Source of the DNA: Achromobacter agilis
GTDB taxonomy: Bacteria > Pseudomonadota > Gammaproteobacteria > Burkholderiales > Burkholderiaceae_B
DNA length: 64,000 nucleotides
Direction of reading: 5' to 3'
Assembly (NCBI RefSeq): GCF_900496965.1
Contig: NZ_UFQB01000024.1
Coordinates: forward strand, 1-64,000
This document shows positions 42,253-58,816 of this stretch, piece by piece. Made by a program: the position numbers and the translations under genes. Below the pieces are notes generated by a model. It searched no databases and was not told the origin of the DNA. It worked only from the letters and a program-made list of their open reading frames with translations. Every line of letters begins with the position of its first letter. Within the stretch, counting starts at the first letter, position 1.

Positions 42253-43236
42253 ATGTCCGATTCCCCCACGCCCCTCAGCGCCATCGCCTATGGCATCGCC
42301 ACGCTGGCCGCCGACGGCAGCATCCTGGACACCTGGTATCCCCGTCCATCGCTCGCCGACAATTCCCCCGCCACCGGCACCCGCCACCTGACGCCGGAAG
42401 AAGCCCGCGCAGCGCTGGGCGAACACGTGCCGACGGCGCTGGTCCGGGACACCCGCCGCAAGGTGGACATCGTGGCTGTGCGCACCGCCATCGCGTCGCT
42501 GGACGAGCCTCCGGCCGACGCGCATGACGCCTACCTGCGCCTGCACCTGCTCAGCCACCGCCTGATCCGCCCGCACGGCGCCAACCTGGATGGCCTGTTC
42601 AACGTGCTGTCCAACGTGGCCTGGACCTCGGCCGGCCCCTGCGCGGTCGACCAGGTGGACGCCCTGCGCTGGCAGTTGCGCGCATCCGGCCAGGTGCTGG
42701 AGATCCGCGGCGTGGACAAGATTCCCCGCATGACCGACTACGTCATGCCCAACGGCGTGCGCATCGCCGATACCGCGCGGGTGCGGCTGGGCGCGCACCT
42801 GTCGCCCGGCACCACGGTGCTGCACGAAGGCTTCTGCAATTTCAACGCGGGCACGCTGGGCGCGTCCATGGTCGAAGGCCGCATCAGCGCGGGCGTCATC
42901 GTCGACGACGGCAGCGACATCGGCGGCGGCGCGTCCATCATGGGCACCATGTCCGGCGGCGGCAAGCAAGTGGTGTCGATCGGCAAGCGCTGCCTGCTCG
43001 GCGCCAACTCGGGCATCGGCATTTCGCTGGGCGACGATTGCGTGGTGGAGGCCGGCTGCTACATCACCGCCGGCACGCGCGTGCTGACGCCGGAAGGCGC
43101 CGTGGTGAAAGCCACGTCGCTGGCGGGCCAGCACGGCCTGCTGTTCCGCCGCAATTCGCAGACCGGCGCCGTGGAGTGCTTGGTGCGCACCGCCGCCTGG
43201 GGCACCCTGAACCCCGATCTGCATACGGGGCATTGA
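42253..43236 (+). CDS. dapD: 2,3,4,5-tetrahydropyridine-2,6-dicarboxylate N-succinyltransferase, long form
   Basis: A 327-residue hexapeptide-repeat transferase of the lysine/diaminopimelate pathway. MTDYVMPNGVRIADTARVRL, VLHEGFCNFNAG, MVEGRISAGVIV and GGGASIMGTMSGGGKQVVSI form the left-handed beta helix. This is the long type found in Pseudomonas and actinobacteria, not the about 275-residue E. coli type. Its N-terminal domain spans about 150 residues. A terminator isolates it from the previous gene. It may coexist with a short-form dapD elsewhere. Confidence 0.85.
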   Translation: MSDSPTPLSAIAYGIATLAADGSILDTWYPRPSLADNSPATGTRHLTPEEARAALGEHVPTALVRDTRRKVDIVAVRTAIASLDEPPADAHDAYLRLHLLSHRLIRPHGANLDGLFNVLSNVAWTSAGPCAVDQVDALRWQLRASGQVLEIRGVDKIPRMTDYVMPNGVRIADTARVRLGAHLSPGTTVLHEGFCNFNAGTLGASMVEGRISAGVIVDDGSDIGGGASIMGTMSGGGKQVVSIGKRCLLGANSGIGISLGDDCVVEAGCYITAGTRVLTPEGAVVKATSLAGQHGLLFRRNSQTGAVECLVRTAAWGTLNPDLHTGH

Positions 43237-43261
43237 CCGGGCGCCGCGCAAGCGGTCCTGC

Positions 43262-43882
43262 TCAGGCGTATTCCGCCGTCCGTCCCAACTGGTCGTAGAC
43301 CAGGTTCACGAACAGGTCCGAACTCAGCACGTTTGCGGCCAGGCACGAAAACACGGTCTTGCCGTTTTCGTCATGCAGGCTGATCGTCTCGATCCATTGG
43401 TTCAGGTCGATGCGCTTGAGCGATTCGTACGGCCATGTGGCGCCGCCGATATGCAGGCCCTCGGCCGACAAAGCCAGGTCCTGCGTCTGCAGGTCCGGGA
43501 AAGCGCCGCTCTGGACATAGCGGAACGCGACTCGGGCGCCATCCGCGATCTTCTCTTCCAGCACGGGCAGGCGCTGCGCCACGTAGCGCGCGCGGAACGC
43601 GTCCATCAGCTTGTTGAATTCGCCGACCTCGGCGGGCACCAGGGTCCAAGGCTGCGCCGAACCGGTGCGGTAGGCAAAATGATTGATCAGGCCAGCGCCT
43701 GCGTCCGGCCCGGAGGCGAACAGGAACAGGTCCTGGATATCCGCGAATGCGGTGTAGATGCGCACGTCGCCTTGCCGGCAGACAACGCCGTGCTCGTGCA
43801 GTTCAAAACAATCCGGGGTGCTCCCCGTGTGGTTAAACACCGCCAGCGCGACAGAGGCTTGCGGGGTTTTGCTATCGGTCAT
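43262..43882 (-). CDS. Hypothetical protein, 206 residues
   Basis: I do not recognise a family. The protein has no signal peptide or membrane segment. It is mixed alpha/beta and acidic, with repeated aromatic positions (VRIYTAFADIQDLFLFASGP, FAYRTGSAQPWTLVPAEVGE, VAFRYVQSGAFPD). Two halves look loosely similar in pattern (a strand-rich segment followed by a W/Y-containing helix), as in PH-like or DUF-type cytoplasmic proteins. It is convergent with dapD and upstream of the amidotransferase gene on the same strand. Confidence 0.7.
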   Translation of the reverse strand: MTDSKTPQASVALAVFNHTGSTPDCFELHEHGVVCRQGDVRIYTAFADIQDLFLFASGPDAGAGLINHFAYRTGSAQPWTLVPAEVGEFNKLMDAFRARYVAQRLPVLEEKIADGARVAFRYVQSGAFPDLQTQDLALSAEGLHIGGATWPYESLKRIDLNQWIETISLHDENGKTVFSCLAANVLSSDLFVNLVYDQLGRTAEYA

Positions 43883-44018
43883 GCAACTTCCTTATTGGAA
43901 TTAGGGTGCTTTCGCGGCCCAGGACGTCGCAAAGTCATGCGATCTGTATTCTCCCCTATATGGGCAATGCCTGCTTGATGACCCCATTTTCCAGGCACTC
44001 CGGCCTGGGTGGCGGTTT

Positions 44019-44873
44019 TCAGGCCCCCGGCGGCACCGGCGCGAACCGATAGTGCGCCACCGTACCGCCGCCCGCGATGATGGCGGTGGATTCGGGCACT
44101 TCCTCCCAGGCGCCGGGCATCTCGGTCAAGGGTTCCGACAGCAGCAGGAAGGCGTCATCGTCCAGCGCCGCGATCTGCGGATTGTCGGGATACAGCTGGC
44201 GCAGATGGTGCACGCAGGTGTTGTGGAACAGCGTGCGCGAGTCCGCCTCGCTGGAATAGCGCACCGCGATCAGGCGCTGGCCGTCCAGCGCGCAGACCGT
44301 CATGTTGATGGGCTGCGCCACCCCATGCCGCCTGCCCGTCTCTTCCACCGCGCCCACCATGCGGGCCAGCGCCTGCAGCGGGTCTTCCTCCAGGCCGAAG
44401 CTCAAGGCCAGCAGGAACATCACCTCGGAATCCGTCGACCCTTCCAGCGAGCCGAAATACGCGGGCGCGATCATCAACATCAGGTCGCGCCTGAGCAGCG
44501 GGTAGTCGCGGATGACGCCGTTATGCACGAACAGCCACTGCCCGTGGCGGAACGGATGGCAGTTGGTTTCCTGCGCGGGCGTGTCGGTGGCGGCGCGGAT
44601 GTGCGCCACGAACAGCGGCGCATGGATGGCGCGCGCGGCCTCGCGCAGATTGCGATCGTTCCAGGCCGGATGCACGCTGCGATAGCGAAATGGCGGTTCC
44701 AGCGGCAGGCCTTCACGCTGGCGGCCATACCAGCCCAGGCCGAAGCCATCGCCGTTGGTGGTGGTGGCGCCCAGCCGCGAGTGCAGGCTCTGGTCGATCA
44801 GGGAGTGCTTGGCCTTGAAAAGCACGCTCTCCATCTGGATGGGACTACCGGTATAGGCCAGCCAACGACACAT
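44019..44873 (-). CDS. Class II glutamine amidotransferase (YafJ-like)
   Basis: A 284-residue Ntn-hydrolase. Cys2 of MCRWLAYTG is the N-terminal nucleophile after Met removal. FGLGWYG, HIRAATDTPAQETNCHPFRH and FVHNGVIRDY are the glutaminase blocks, and STDSEVMFLLAL is shared with PurF and YafJ. There is no synthase domain, so it is a stand-alone amidotransferase of unknown acceptor. The family includes EgtC-like and YafJ proteins. Confidence 0.87.
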   Translation of the reverse strand: MCRWLAYTGSPIQMESVLFKAKHSLIDQSLHSRLGATTTNGDGFGLGWYGRQREGLPLEPPFRYRSVHPAWNDRNLREAARAIHAPLFVAHIRAATDTPAQETNCHPFRHGQWLFVHNGVIRDYPLLRRDLMLMIAPAYFGSLEGSTDSEVMFLLALSFGLEEDPLQALARMVGAVEETGRRHGVAQPINMTVCALDGQRLIAVRYSSEADSRTLFHNTCVHHLRQLYPDNPQIAALDDDAFLLLSEPLTEMPGAWEEVPESTAIIAGGGTVAHYRFAPVPPGA

Positions 44874-44976
44874 GACGCGCTCCTTTTCTCGGCCTGGATC
44901 CCGCGCCCGGACGGCACGATAGGCGTTATCCAGTGTAGGAGCAGCCCACGAAATTCCACAAGCGCCCCGCGCGCCG

Positions 44977-47040
44977 CTACTTCTTCAACAGCGCCTTCAA
45001 CATGGCCATGCGTTCCTTCGGATTCATGGCGGCCGTAGCCTCGTCCTCCTGGATGCGCACGTCGCCCAGGCCCATTTCCTCGATGAAACGGGAAGGCTCG
45101 CGCACCAGGTCCTCCCGCGCGCGGCGCCGGCGCTTGCACCAGCTCAGGTTCAGGCTGCGCTGCGCGCGGGTGATGCCCACGTACATCAGCCGGCGTTCTT
45201 CCTGGATGCGCGTCGCCAGGTTCTCCGCCGCGCGCGCCGGGTCCCCGACCTCGTCGTCCTTGCCCAAATGCGGCAACAGTCCCTCTTCGACGCCCGCCAG
45301 GTATACGTGCGGATACTCCAGCCCCTTGGAGGCATGCAGCGTGGACATCTTCACGGCGTCCGGCTCTTCTTCCTCGCCGCGCTCCAGCATGGTGACCAGC
45401 GCCACGTGCTGCACCAGGTCGAAGAGCGTCATGTTGTCCTCTTCGGCCTTGCGCTTGAGCCATCCGGTCAGTTCCAGCACGTTCTGCCAGCGCGTCTGCG
45501 CGGGCCGTTCTTCGAACAGCTCGTACAGGTGGCGCTCGTACTGGATGGCCTCCAGCAGATCGTCCAGGATCACGCCCGCGGGCTCGGCGGGCGCGGCATC
45601 CTTGGCGGATGCCGCGCCGCGCCCCGCACGCCACTGCATGCGGCGGATGAATTCGGCGAACGTGCGCAGCGGATCCAGCTGGCGCGGCGCCAGCAGGCTT
45701 TCCAGGCCGGTCTCGGCCACCGCCGCCAGCAGCGACAGCTCCCGCGTGGCCGCGTATTGGCCCAGCACCTGCAGCGTGGCCTGCCCGATGCCGCGCTTGG
45801 GCGTGGTCGCCGCGCGGATGAACGCGGGATCGTCCTCGTCGTTGGCGAGCAGGCGCAGATAGGCCAGCACGTCGCGCACTTCGGCCTTGTCGAAAAAGCT
45901 CTGACCGCCCGAGATCGTGTAGGGAATCTTCAGGTTGCGCAGCGCCTGCTCCAGGATGCGGGACTGATGATTACTTCGGTACAGGATCGCGAAATCCTTC
46001 CATTGCGCCTGGCGCTCGAAGCGCGCGGCCGAGACCTTCATCGCGATGGACTCGGCCTCGTGTTCCTCGCCGTCCATCGCCGACACCAGGATGGGTTCGC
46101 CCGCACCCAGGTCGGACCACAGCTTCTTGTCGAACAGCTTAGGGTTCTTCTCGATCACCTGGTTGGCGGCCGCCAGGATGCGCTGGACCGAACGGTAGTT
46201 CTGCTCCAGTTTGATGAGCTTGATGTTGGGATAGTCGGTCGTCAGCTTCGCCAGGTTTTCGATGGTCGCGCCACGCCAGGCGTAGATGGCCTGATCGTCG
46301 TCGCCCACCGCCGTGAACATCGCGCGCGATCCCGTCAGCAGCTGCACCAGCCGGTATTGGCATACGTTGGTGTCCTGGTATTCGTCCACCAGCAGGTAGC
46401 GCACGCGGTTCTGCCAGCGGGTGCGCACCTCTTCGTTGCCGGCCAGCAGCTGCGCCGGAATGCGGATCAGGTCGTCGAAATCCACCGCCTGGTAGGCCGC
46501 CAGCGTGGCGGCGTAGCTGCGGTACACGTTGGCCGCCTCCACGTCGCCCGGCGTGATGGCCTCGCGCGCGGCGTCGTCCGGTTCCATCAGCGCGTTCTTC
46601 CACAGCGAGATGATGCCCTGCACGTGGCGCAGCCGCGCCTTGTCCGTGGTGCCCAGCAGTTCCTGGATGATCCCCATGGCATCGTCGGCATCCAGGATGG
46701 AAAACGTGGGCTTCAGGCCGGCGTTGCGCGCTTCCTCGCGCAGCATCTTCACGCCCAGCGAATGGAAGGTGCTGATGATCAGCCCCTTCGACAGCTTGCG
46801 GTCCACCAGGGTCTTCACGCGCTCGTCCATTTCGCGCGCGGCCTTGTTGGTGAAGGTTAGCGCCACCACGTTGCGGCCCATGTAGCCGCATTCGCGCAGC
46901 AGGTACGCGATCTTCTGCGTGATCACGCGCGTCTTGCCGCTGCCCGCGCCGGCCAGCACCAGGCAGGGGCCGTCCAGGTACAGCACCGCTTCCTTCTGAG
47001 CGGGATTCATGCCTTGGCCAATCGGTTCGCTTGCGGACAT
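44977..47040 (-). CDS. rep: UvrD/Rep family ATP-dependent DNA helicase
   Basis: A 687-residue SF1A helicase. Motif I is AGAGSGKT at residues 30-37, motif Ia FTNKAAREMDERV, motif II VDEYQDTN, motif III VGDDDQAIYAWRGA, motif IV LEQNYRSVQRIL, and motifs V/VI STLHASKGLEYPHVYLAGVE and RLMYVGITRAQRSL. Length and the MNPAQKEAV start (also possible at Met11) match Rep rather than RecB or the longer UvrD. It unwinds DNA in replication restart, consistent with the nearby priA. Confidence 0.85.
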   Translation of the reverse strand: MSASEPIGQGMNPAQKEAVLYLDGPCLVLAGAGSGKTRVITQKIAYLLRECGYMGRNVVALTFTNKAAREMDERVKTLVDRKLSKGLIISTFHSLGVKMLREEARNAGLKPTFSILDADDAMGIIQELLGTTDKARLRHVQGIISLWKNALMEPDDAAREAITPGDVEAANVYRSYAATLAAYQAVDFDDLIRIPAQLLAGNEEVRTRWQNRVRYLLVDEYQDTNVCQYRLVQLLTGSRAMFTAVGDDDQAIYAWRGATIENLAKLTTDYPNIKLIKLEQNYRSVQRILAAANQVIEKNPKLFDKKLWSDLGAGEPILVSAMDGEEHEAESIAMKVSAARFERQAQWKDFAILYRSNHQSRILEQALRNLKIPYTISGGQSFFDKAEVRDVLAYLRLLANDEDDPAFIRAATTPKRGIGQATLQVLGQYAATRELSLLAAVAETGLESLLAPRQLDPLRTFAEFIRRMQWRAGRGAASAKDAAPAEPAGVILDDLLEAIQYERHLYELFEERPAQTRWQNVLELTGWLKRKAEEDNMTLFDLVQHVALVTMLERGEEEEPDAVKMSTLHASKGLEYPHVYLAGVEEGLLPHLGKDDEVGDPARAAENLATRIQEERRLMYVGITRAQRSLNLSWCKRRRRAREDLVREPSRFIEEMGLGDVRIQEDEATAAMNPKERMAMLKALLKK

Positions 47041-47240
47041 TTGAGTCGGGTAGTCATGCTGCGCGGCGGCCGCAATGCGGACGCAGCCGGCAAGCGCGGG
47101 GCTTGCGGCCGCCCGTCAGCGAGCCGGTAATGCGCGAGAAAATGGGGACGGGCGCAGCCGGCGCAACGGGCCTGCCGCGCCGGCGCGATAGAGGAGAAAG
47201 ATCATAGAACAATCGCGCCGACGGCGCATGCAAGCCGCCG

Positions 47241-49331
<2,091 letters not shown>

Positions 49332-49395
49332 GGGGGCTTGGACGGTGCATAGGGAAGGATGAGCCTGCCCGACGCTCTCGTGCCCCGTCCCCGCC

Positions 49396-49581
49396 TGTGG
49401 ATAACTTTGGGGAAAAGGCTGGAGCAACGTCGAAAATTGGAATAAGGCAAGATTTCGCGAACATGTGAAATCTTGTTGGAAATCTAAGTTTTCTCTTGAA
49501 AAACAATATCTTATGAAGTCTTTCAAGATTGTAAACTAGCTTCTAAAGGGTTTTCCCCGAGATCAATCTTGCTGTGCACAA
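49396..49581. promoter_or_regulatory. AT-rich hemE-priA gap with DnaA-box-like and CAAGATT dyads
   Basis: TGTGGATAA (49396-49404) is a perfect DnaA box in reverse, and TGTGCACAA (49573-49581) differs by one base. Between them the DNA is strongly AT-rich with CAAGATTTC/GAAATCTTG (49448-49456, 49467-49475, perfect 9-bp arms) and TCTTGAAA/TTTCAAGA (49494-49501, 49521-49528, 8-bp arms). Most likely it holds the priA promoter and its control sites. It is not claimed to be an origin. Confidence 0.4.
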
Positions 49582-49590
49582 GTGCGCGCT

Positions 49591-49613
49591 GCTTCGGCCC
49601 TGAGGGCCGAAGC
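49591..49613 (-). terminator. Hairpin after hemE
   Basis: GCTTCGGCCC, TGA, GGGCCGAAGC: a perfect 10-bp stem 11 bases beyond the hemE stop on the minus strand. No T run follows, so termination may be factor-assisted. Confidence 0.5.
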
Positions 49614-49623
49614 GTTCACTTAC

Positions 49624-50697
49624 TTACCCTCGCAGCGAACGGCTGTGTTGGTGGACTTCATCCACCAATTCGGCTACGGCTTCCGGAGGAGTGAACCGGG
49701 AAATGCCATGCCCCAGGTTGAAGACATGCCCGCCCTTGCCCACCGGGCCGAAGGCGTCCAGCACCCGACGCGCCTCCTTGCGGATGGCGCTGGCGCCGCC
49801 GAACAGGGCCATCGGATCCAGATTGCCCTGGAAGGCCACGGCGTCTCCCGTACGGCGGCGCGCCGCCGCCAGGTCCACCGTCCAGTCCAGGCCCACGGCA
49901 TCGCAGCCGCAGGCCGCGATGTCTTCCAGCCACTGGCCGCCGCCCTTCGTGAACACGATGACCGGCACGCGGCGGCCTTCGTTTTCGCGCTTCAGGCCTG
50001 CCACGACCTTCCTGGTGTAGGCCAGCGAGAATTGCTGGAACAGTCCGTCGGCCAGCACGCCGCCCCAGCTGTCGAACAGCATCACGGCTTGCGCGCCGGC
50101 GGCGATCTGGGCATTCAGGTACTGCAGCGTGGCCTCGGCGTTGATCTCGAGGATGCGGTGCAACAGGTCGGGACGCCCATACAGCATGGTCTTGATCAGG
50201 CGGTAGTCGTCGCTACCCTGGCCTTCGACCATGTAGCAGGCGATCGTCCAGGGGCTGCCCGCGAAACCGATCAACGGCACTTTGCCGTCCAGTTCGCGCC
50301 GGATCACGCCCACGGCGTCAAAGACGTAGCGCAGCTTGTCCATGTCGGGCACCGCCAGGCGCGCCACATCTTCCTCGGTGCGCACCGGACGGGCGAAGCG
50401 CGGGCCCTCGCCTTCGGCGAAGTCCAGGCCCAGGCCCATGGCGTGCGGCACGGTCAGGATGTCGGAAAACAGGATGGCCGCGTCCAGGTCGAAACGCTCC
50501 AGCGGCTGCAGCGTGACTTCCGCGGCGTAGTCCGGGTTCTGAGCAAGGCCCATGAAGGAACCTGCGCGGGCCCGCGTCTGACGGTACTCGGGCAGGTAGC
50601 GTCCCGCCTGGCGCATCAGCCAGATGGGGGTGTAGGGCACGGGCTCGCGCAGGAGCGAGCGCAAGAACACATCGTTCTTCAAGACGGAAGCAGACAC
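49624..50697 (-). CDS. hemE: Uroporphyrinogen III decarboxylase
   Basis: A 357-residue haem-biosynthesis enzyme, starting with [23 protein letters not shown] with the conserved Arg residues, [20 protein letters not shown] containing the key Asp, [20 protein letters not shown], and FNLGHGI near the C-terminus are the family signatures. It removes four carboxyl groups from uroporphyrinogen III to give coproporphyrinogen III in the cytosol. It is downstream of the Fis-type regulator gene on the same strand. Confidence 0.95.
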   Translation of the reverse strand: MSASVLKNDVFLRSLLREPVPYTPIWLMRQAGRYLPEYRQTRARAGSFMGLAQNPDYAAEVTLQPLERFDLDAAILFSDILTVPHAMGLGLDFAEGEGPRFARPVRTEEDVARLAVPDMDKLRYVFDAVGVIRRELDGKVPLIGFAGSPWTIACYMVEGQGSDDYRLIKTMLYGRPDLLHRILEINAEATLQYLNAQIAAGAQAVMLFDSWGGVLADGLFQQFSLAYTRKVVAGLKRENEGRRVPVIVFTKGGGQWLEDIAACGCDAVGLDWTVDLAAARRRTGDAVAFQGNLDPMALFGGASAIRKEARRVLDAFGPVGKGGHVFNLGHGISRFTPPEAVAELVDEVHQHSRSLRG

Positions 50698-50854
50698 GAC
50701 TATCCTCGATGATCGGAAGCCGTGATTTTACTTCCCCTGGCTGACAAGGCGCGGGCGCCATCCCTGGCCGGCTTGCCCGAGCGCAAGCCGGCCGCCGCCC
50801 GGGCGCTGGCGGCGGCCGGCCCCCGGGGCGCCAACGCCCCGGCGGGCGCGGATT

Positions 50855-51685
50855 TCAGTCTTCGCCGGCCTGCGCCGCCTGCCGGTAGGGCGCGGCCTCG
50901 ATGCCGTGCTTGCGCATCAGCGCCCAGAAAGCGCGCCTGTGCTTGCTGCAGGCGCGCGCCGCTTGCGCCACATTGCCGCCATGGCGCGACAACGCCAGGC
51001 GGATGTAGTCGCGCTCGAAACCATCGACCACCCTCGCCTTCGCCGTGCGGAAGGATTCCTGCGCGGCGCGGTGATGCTGATTGCGCAAGCGGGACAACGC
51101 GTGTTCGACCACGCTGGCTGCCACCCGGGGCCGCGATTCGCCTGGCGGGCAGGCACCGCTGGCGCCCGCGGGCCTGGCCGTTGCGGGATAGTTCGCCGCG
51201 GGTTCCCGCAAGGACGCGGACCGGGCATCGCGCAACGCGGTGGATCTAGCCAGGCGGCCCAGCCGCACGCGCATGCTTTCCAGGCATGCGGGCTGCATCA
51301 TGAAATCCCAGGCGCCCAGGCTCAGCAGATCTTCGATGGCGGGCGCTTTTACGTCGTGGACGAGCAGGAGGACGGGCGTGCTCAGCGCGCCGTCCGCCTG
51401 TTGCAAGGCCATCCGCGTCCAGGCGAGCGAAGAGGGCGCCACTGGCAGGATGCAGGCGTCGTAGCGCCTGAGCGCCACCGCCAGCCGCGCGAGCGCCTGC
51501 ACGTCCGGCGCTTCCGGCGCCGGAGCCTGAAGCGCCGGCCCTGCCCCCGCGTAGCGCAGGGCGTTCAGGGACACCAGGTGCAGCCGCAGACGGGCCGCGC
51601 GGACGGGATACCGCTCGACCCAGTCGCGCATGGCCGCTTCATGGCCCGGCGCCAGCAGAACCCCGCAATCCAGGACGTCTCGCAC
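50855..51685 (-). CDS. Putative regulator: diverged receiver-like domain plus Fis-type helix-turn-helix
   Basis: A 276-residue protein starting with GTG behind AGGAGGGGAGC. The C-terminal 45 residues (VVDGFERDYIRLALSRHGGN, VAQAARACSKHRRAFWALM) are the Fis-type helix-turn-helix of NtrC-family activators. The central AAA+ ATPase domain is absent. The N-terminal part (LRRYDACILPVAPSSLAWTR, STPVLLLVHDV, EDLLSLGAWDFMMQP) has the pattern of a response-regulator receiver, but the phosphoacceptor Asp block is not clear. Pro/Ala-rich linker between. It sits between the atp operon terminator and hemE. Function unknown; it may be a degenerate response regulator. Confidence 0.7.
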   Translation of the reverse strand: MRDVLDCGVLLAPGHEAAMRDWVERYPVRAARLRLHLVSLNALRYAGAGPALQAPAPEAPDVQALARLAVALRRYDACILPVAPSSLAWTRMALQQADGALSTPVLLLVHDVKAPAIEDLLSLGAWDFMMQPACLESMRVRLGRLARSTALRDARSASLREPAANYPATARPAGASGACPPGESRPRVAASVVEHALSRLRNQHHRAAQESFRTAKARVVDGFERDYIRLALSRHGGNVAQAARACSKHRRAFWALMRKHGIEAAPYRQAAQAGED

Positions 51686-51804
51686 GCTCCCCTCCTACGC
51701 TTGATTGAGCCAAGCCGAAGGCTACCGGTCGCGGACACCCCGCGGCTATTCGTACTGAACGCATTGCGGCCCGCACAGGGACCTCGCATTTCGCCACCGC
51801 AATG

Positions 51805-51833
51805 AAAAAAGCGGCCCCGGAGGGCCGCTTTTT
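51805..51833. terminator. Terminator of the atp operon
   Basis: AAAAAAGCGGCCC, CGGA loop, GGGCCGCTTTTT. On the minus strand it lies 38 bases after the atpC stop and ends in a T run. It is followed by the regulator gene. Confidence 0.92.
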
Positions 51834-51870
51834 GGAATCCGGGGCGAACCCCGGAAGACCATTGCGCCGC

Positions 51871-52296
51871 TTAGTGCGAACGGCCGCCTTGACGCAGCTT
51901 GCGCGCCGCGATGGCTTGCGCAGCCAGCATGGCGAGTTCGGCTTCGACGACGGCGATGTCCGCCTTGTCCTTGGCATTCGCCAGGGCCTCTTCGGCCCGC
52001 TGGCGCGCTTCCAGGGCACGGGCTTCGTCCAGGTCGGCGGCACGGATGGCCGTATCGGCCAGAACCGTTACGCTGCCCGGCTGCACTTCCAGAATGCCAC
52101 CGGCGACGAAGACGTTTTCCTCGCCCTGGTCGGCACGAACGATCTTGACCGTACCGGGGCGTATGCGCGAGATCAGCGGCGTGTGGCCGGGCAGAATGCC
52201 CAGCTCACCCGACTCGCCAGGCAGAACCACGAACTTCGCCTCACCGGAGAAGATCGCTTCCTCTGCGCTGACCACATCGACATGCAGGGTAGCCAT
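51871..52296 (-). CDS. atpC: F1Fo ATP synthase epsilon subunit
   Basis: A 141-residue epsilon subunit: an N-terminal beta-sandwich ([39 protein letters not shown]) and a C-terminal helical hairpin ([20 protein letters not shown]). It connects the gamma subunit to the c ring and can inhibit hydrolysis. Last gene of the operon, 9 bases after atpD. Confidence 0.96.
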   Translation of the reverse strand: MATLHVDVVSAEEAIFSGEAKFVVLPGESGELGILPGHTPLISRIRPGTVKIVRADQGEENVFVAGGILEVQPGSVTVLADTAIRAADLDEARALEARQRAEEALANAKDKADIAVVEAELAMLAAQAIAARKLRQGGRSH

Positions 52297-52305
52297 AGTG
52301 GATCC

Positions 52306-54655
<2,350 letters not shown>

Positions 54656-54753
54656 TGCGCTTTCCTGTGAAGACTGGCCGATGGGTTCCGCTCGCGCCTC
54701 AACCATCCGGGAAGGATGGGCGAGGCGTCGCGGACGCCTAACCCATCACTTTC

Positions 54754-56295
<1,542 letters not shown>

Positions 56296-56323
56296 ATTGA
56301 CTCCTGGAATCCTGTTAGTTGCC

Positions 56324-56863
56324 TTAAGCGGCGAGCTGATCGCGCATGCGGGCCAATTGGGCTTGTACGGAAGTATCGAGCACCTGGTCACCGACAGCCA
56401 CGCGCACGCCGCCGATCAACGACGGGTCGACGGTGACGCTGGGCTTCAGCTTGAGACCGAATTTTTGTTCGAGCGCGGTAACCAGCTCTTTGACCTGGGC
56501 ATCGCTCAGTTCGAACGCGCTGGTGATTTCCGCCTGCGCCGTGCCGTCGTGGCGATTCCGCAGCATCGCGAATTGCGCGGCGATTTCGGGCAGCAGCAGC
56601 AGCCGGTCGTTTTCGACCAGCAACGCGATGAAATTGCGGGCGGCGGGCGGCAGTTCGGCCTTGATCAGGCCGGAGAACAGCTCGACGCGCTGCTTGTCGC
56701 CCAGACGCGGGTCGGCCATGGCCTCGCGCACGTCGGGGTTGGAGGCGACCTGCGACATTTCGCCGACCAGGTCGGACCAGGCCGGCAAGCCGGCCTTGTC
56801 GTCGCGCGCCGCGCTGAAGAGCGCCTCGGCGTACGGCCGGGCAACAGTGGAAAGTTCAGCCAT
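56324..56863 (-). CDS. atpH: F1Fo ATP synthase delta subunit
   Basis: A 179-residue peripheral-stalk subunit. The N-terminal helical bundle ([20 protein letters not shown]) and the C-terminal conserved [20 protein letters not shown] identify it. It links F1 to the b subunits. ATG 56863 follows atpF by 12 bases. Confidence 0.96.
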   Translation of the reverse strand: MAELSTVARPYAEALFSAARDDKAGLPAWSDLVGEMSQVASNPDVREAMADPRLGDKQRVELFSGLIKAELPPAARNFIALLVENDRLLLLPEIAAQFAMLRNRHDGTAQAEITSAFELSDAQVKELVTALEQKFGLKLKPSVTVDPSLIGGVRVAVGDQVLDTSVQAQLARMRDQLAA

Positions 56864-56875
56864 GGCGGTCCCGGA

Positions 56876-57346
56876 TTAAAGCTGCGCGCGGAGCTGGTTG
56901 AGCAGCTCGGCGTGTGCGCGGGCGTCAACCTCGCGCTTGAGGATCTGTTCGGCACCCTTGACGGCCAGCGCTGCGACGTCGTCGCGCAGCAGGTCGCGGG
57001 CACGCTGGACTTCCTGCGCAGCGTCCTGGGCAGCCTGCGCCACGATACGGGCGCGTTCGGCTTCCGCTTCGCGGCGGGCCTGCTCGATCAGGGAGGCGGC
57101 TTGCTTCTCGGCCTCGATGATGCGTGCGTGGTTTTCGGACTTGGCAGAAGCCTCGATCAGACTGACACGCGCCTGGGCCTGGGCCAGATCGGCCTTGCCC
57201 TTCTCGGCGGCGGCCAGGCCGTCGGCGATTTTTTGGCGGCGCTCGTCCATCGCCTTCGTCAGGGGAGGCCACACGAATTTCATCGTGAACCAGCCCAGAA
57301 CGAAGAACACGAGCATCTGGAAAATGATCGTCGCGTTCAGATTCAC
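56876..57346 (-). CDS. atpF: F1Fo ATP synthase b subunit
   Basis: A 156-residue stator subunit with one N-terminal membrane helix ([20 protein letters not shown]) and a long charged coiled-coil helix. The GTG at 57346 with AAGGAAC is chosen: the family starts MNLNAT, and the frame upstream to 57382 does not fit. It anchors delta to the membrane. Confidence 0.95.
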   Translation of the reverse strand: MNLNATIIFQMLVFFVLGWFTMKFVWPPLTKAMDERRQKIADGLAAAEKGKADLAQAQARVSLIEASAKSENHARIIEAEKQAASLIEQARREAEAERARIVAQAAQDAAQEVQRARDLLRDDVAALAVKGAEQILKREVDARAHAELLNQLRAQL

Positions 57347-57489
57347 GGTCGTTCCTTTAACACCTTTCGGCTCCGGCCGCACCCGGGAGGGGCGCTACGG
57401 AGCACTCGATACCTTGCTGGGCGGCGATGCGCGGTAGACCTGCACCGCCGCCAGCGTCATGACCCGCCTTTTCGCCGGCGGGCGGTGCC

Positions 57490-57759
<270 letters not shown>

Positions 57760-57792
57760 TCAAAAATTGAAAAATAAGGGGTACTGCTCAAT

Positions 57793-57838
57793 GCAAGATA
57801 ATCTTGCTATCCCACGCTGGCCGGATGGCCAGCGCGGG
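57793..57838 (-). promoter_or_regulatory. Dyads in the atpB-atpE gap
   Basis: GCAAGATAATCTTGC (57793-57807) is a perfect dyad of 7-bp arms. Directly beyond it CCCACGCTGGCC, GGAT, GGCCAGCGCGGG (57811-57838) forms a 12-bp stem with one mismatch. Read on the minus strand they follow the atpB stop and precede atpE, where an mRNA stem could protect the atpE message and help its higher output. Confidence 0.55.
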
Positions 57839-57850
57839 AAATCGGGGGGA

Positions 57851-58744
<894 letters not shown>

Positions 58745-58816
58745 CTATTTGCTGTATGCCCGACCCTTGCGAATCGGACGATTCCACGATTTCGTTTGCC
58801 GCAAACCTGCTCGGCG

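Noticed and set aside
49332..49526. N-terminal extension of the priA frame
   Set aside because: The DNA is AT-rich and intergenic in character; the PriA domain begins after ATG 49331.
49332..49623. Chromosomal origin
   Set aside because: Only one perfect and one near DnaA box; dnaA, dnaN and parAB are absent from the window.
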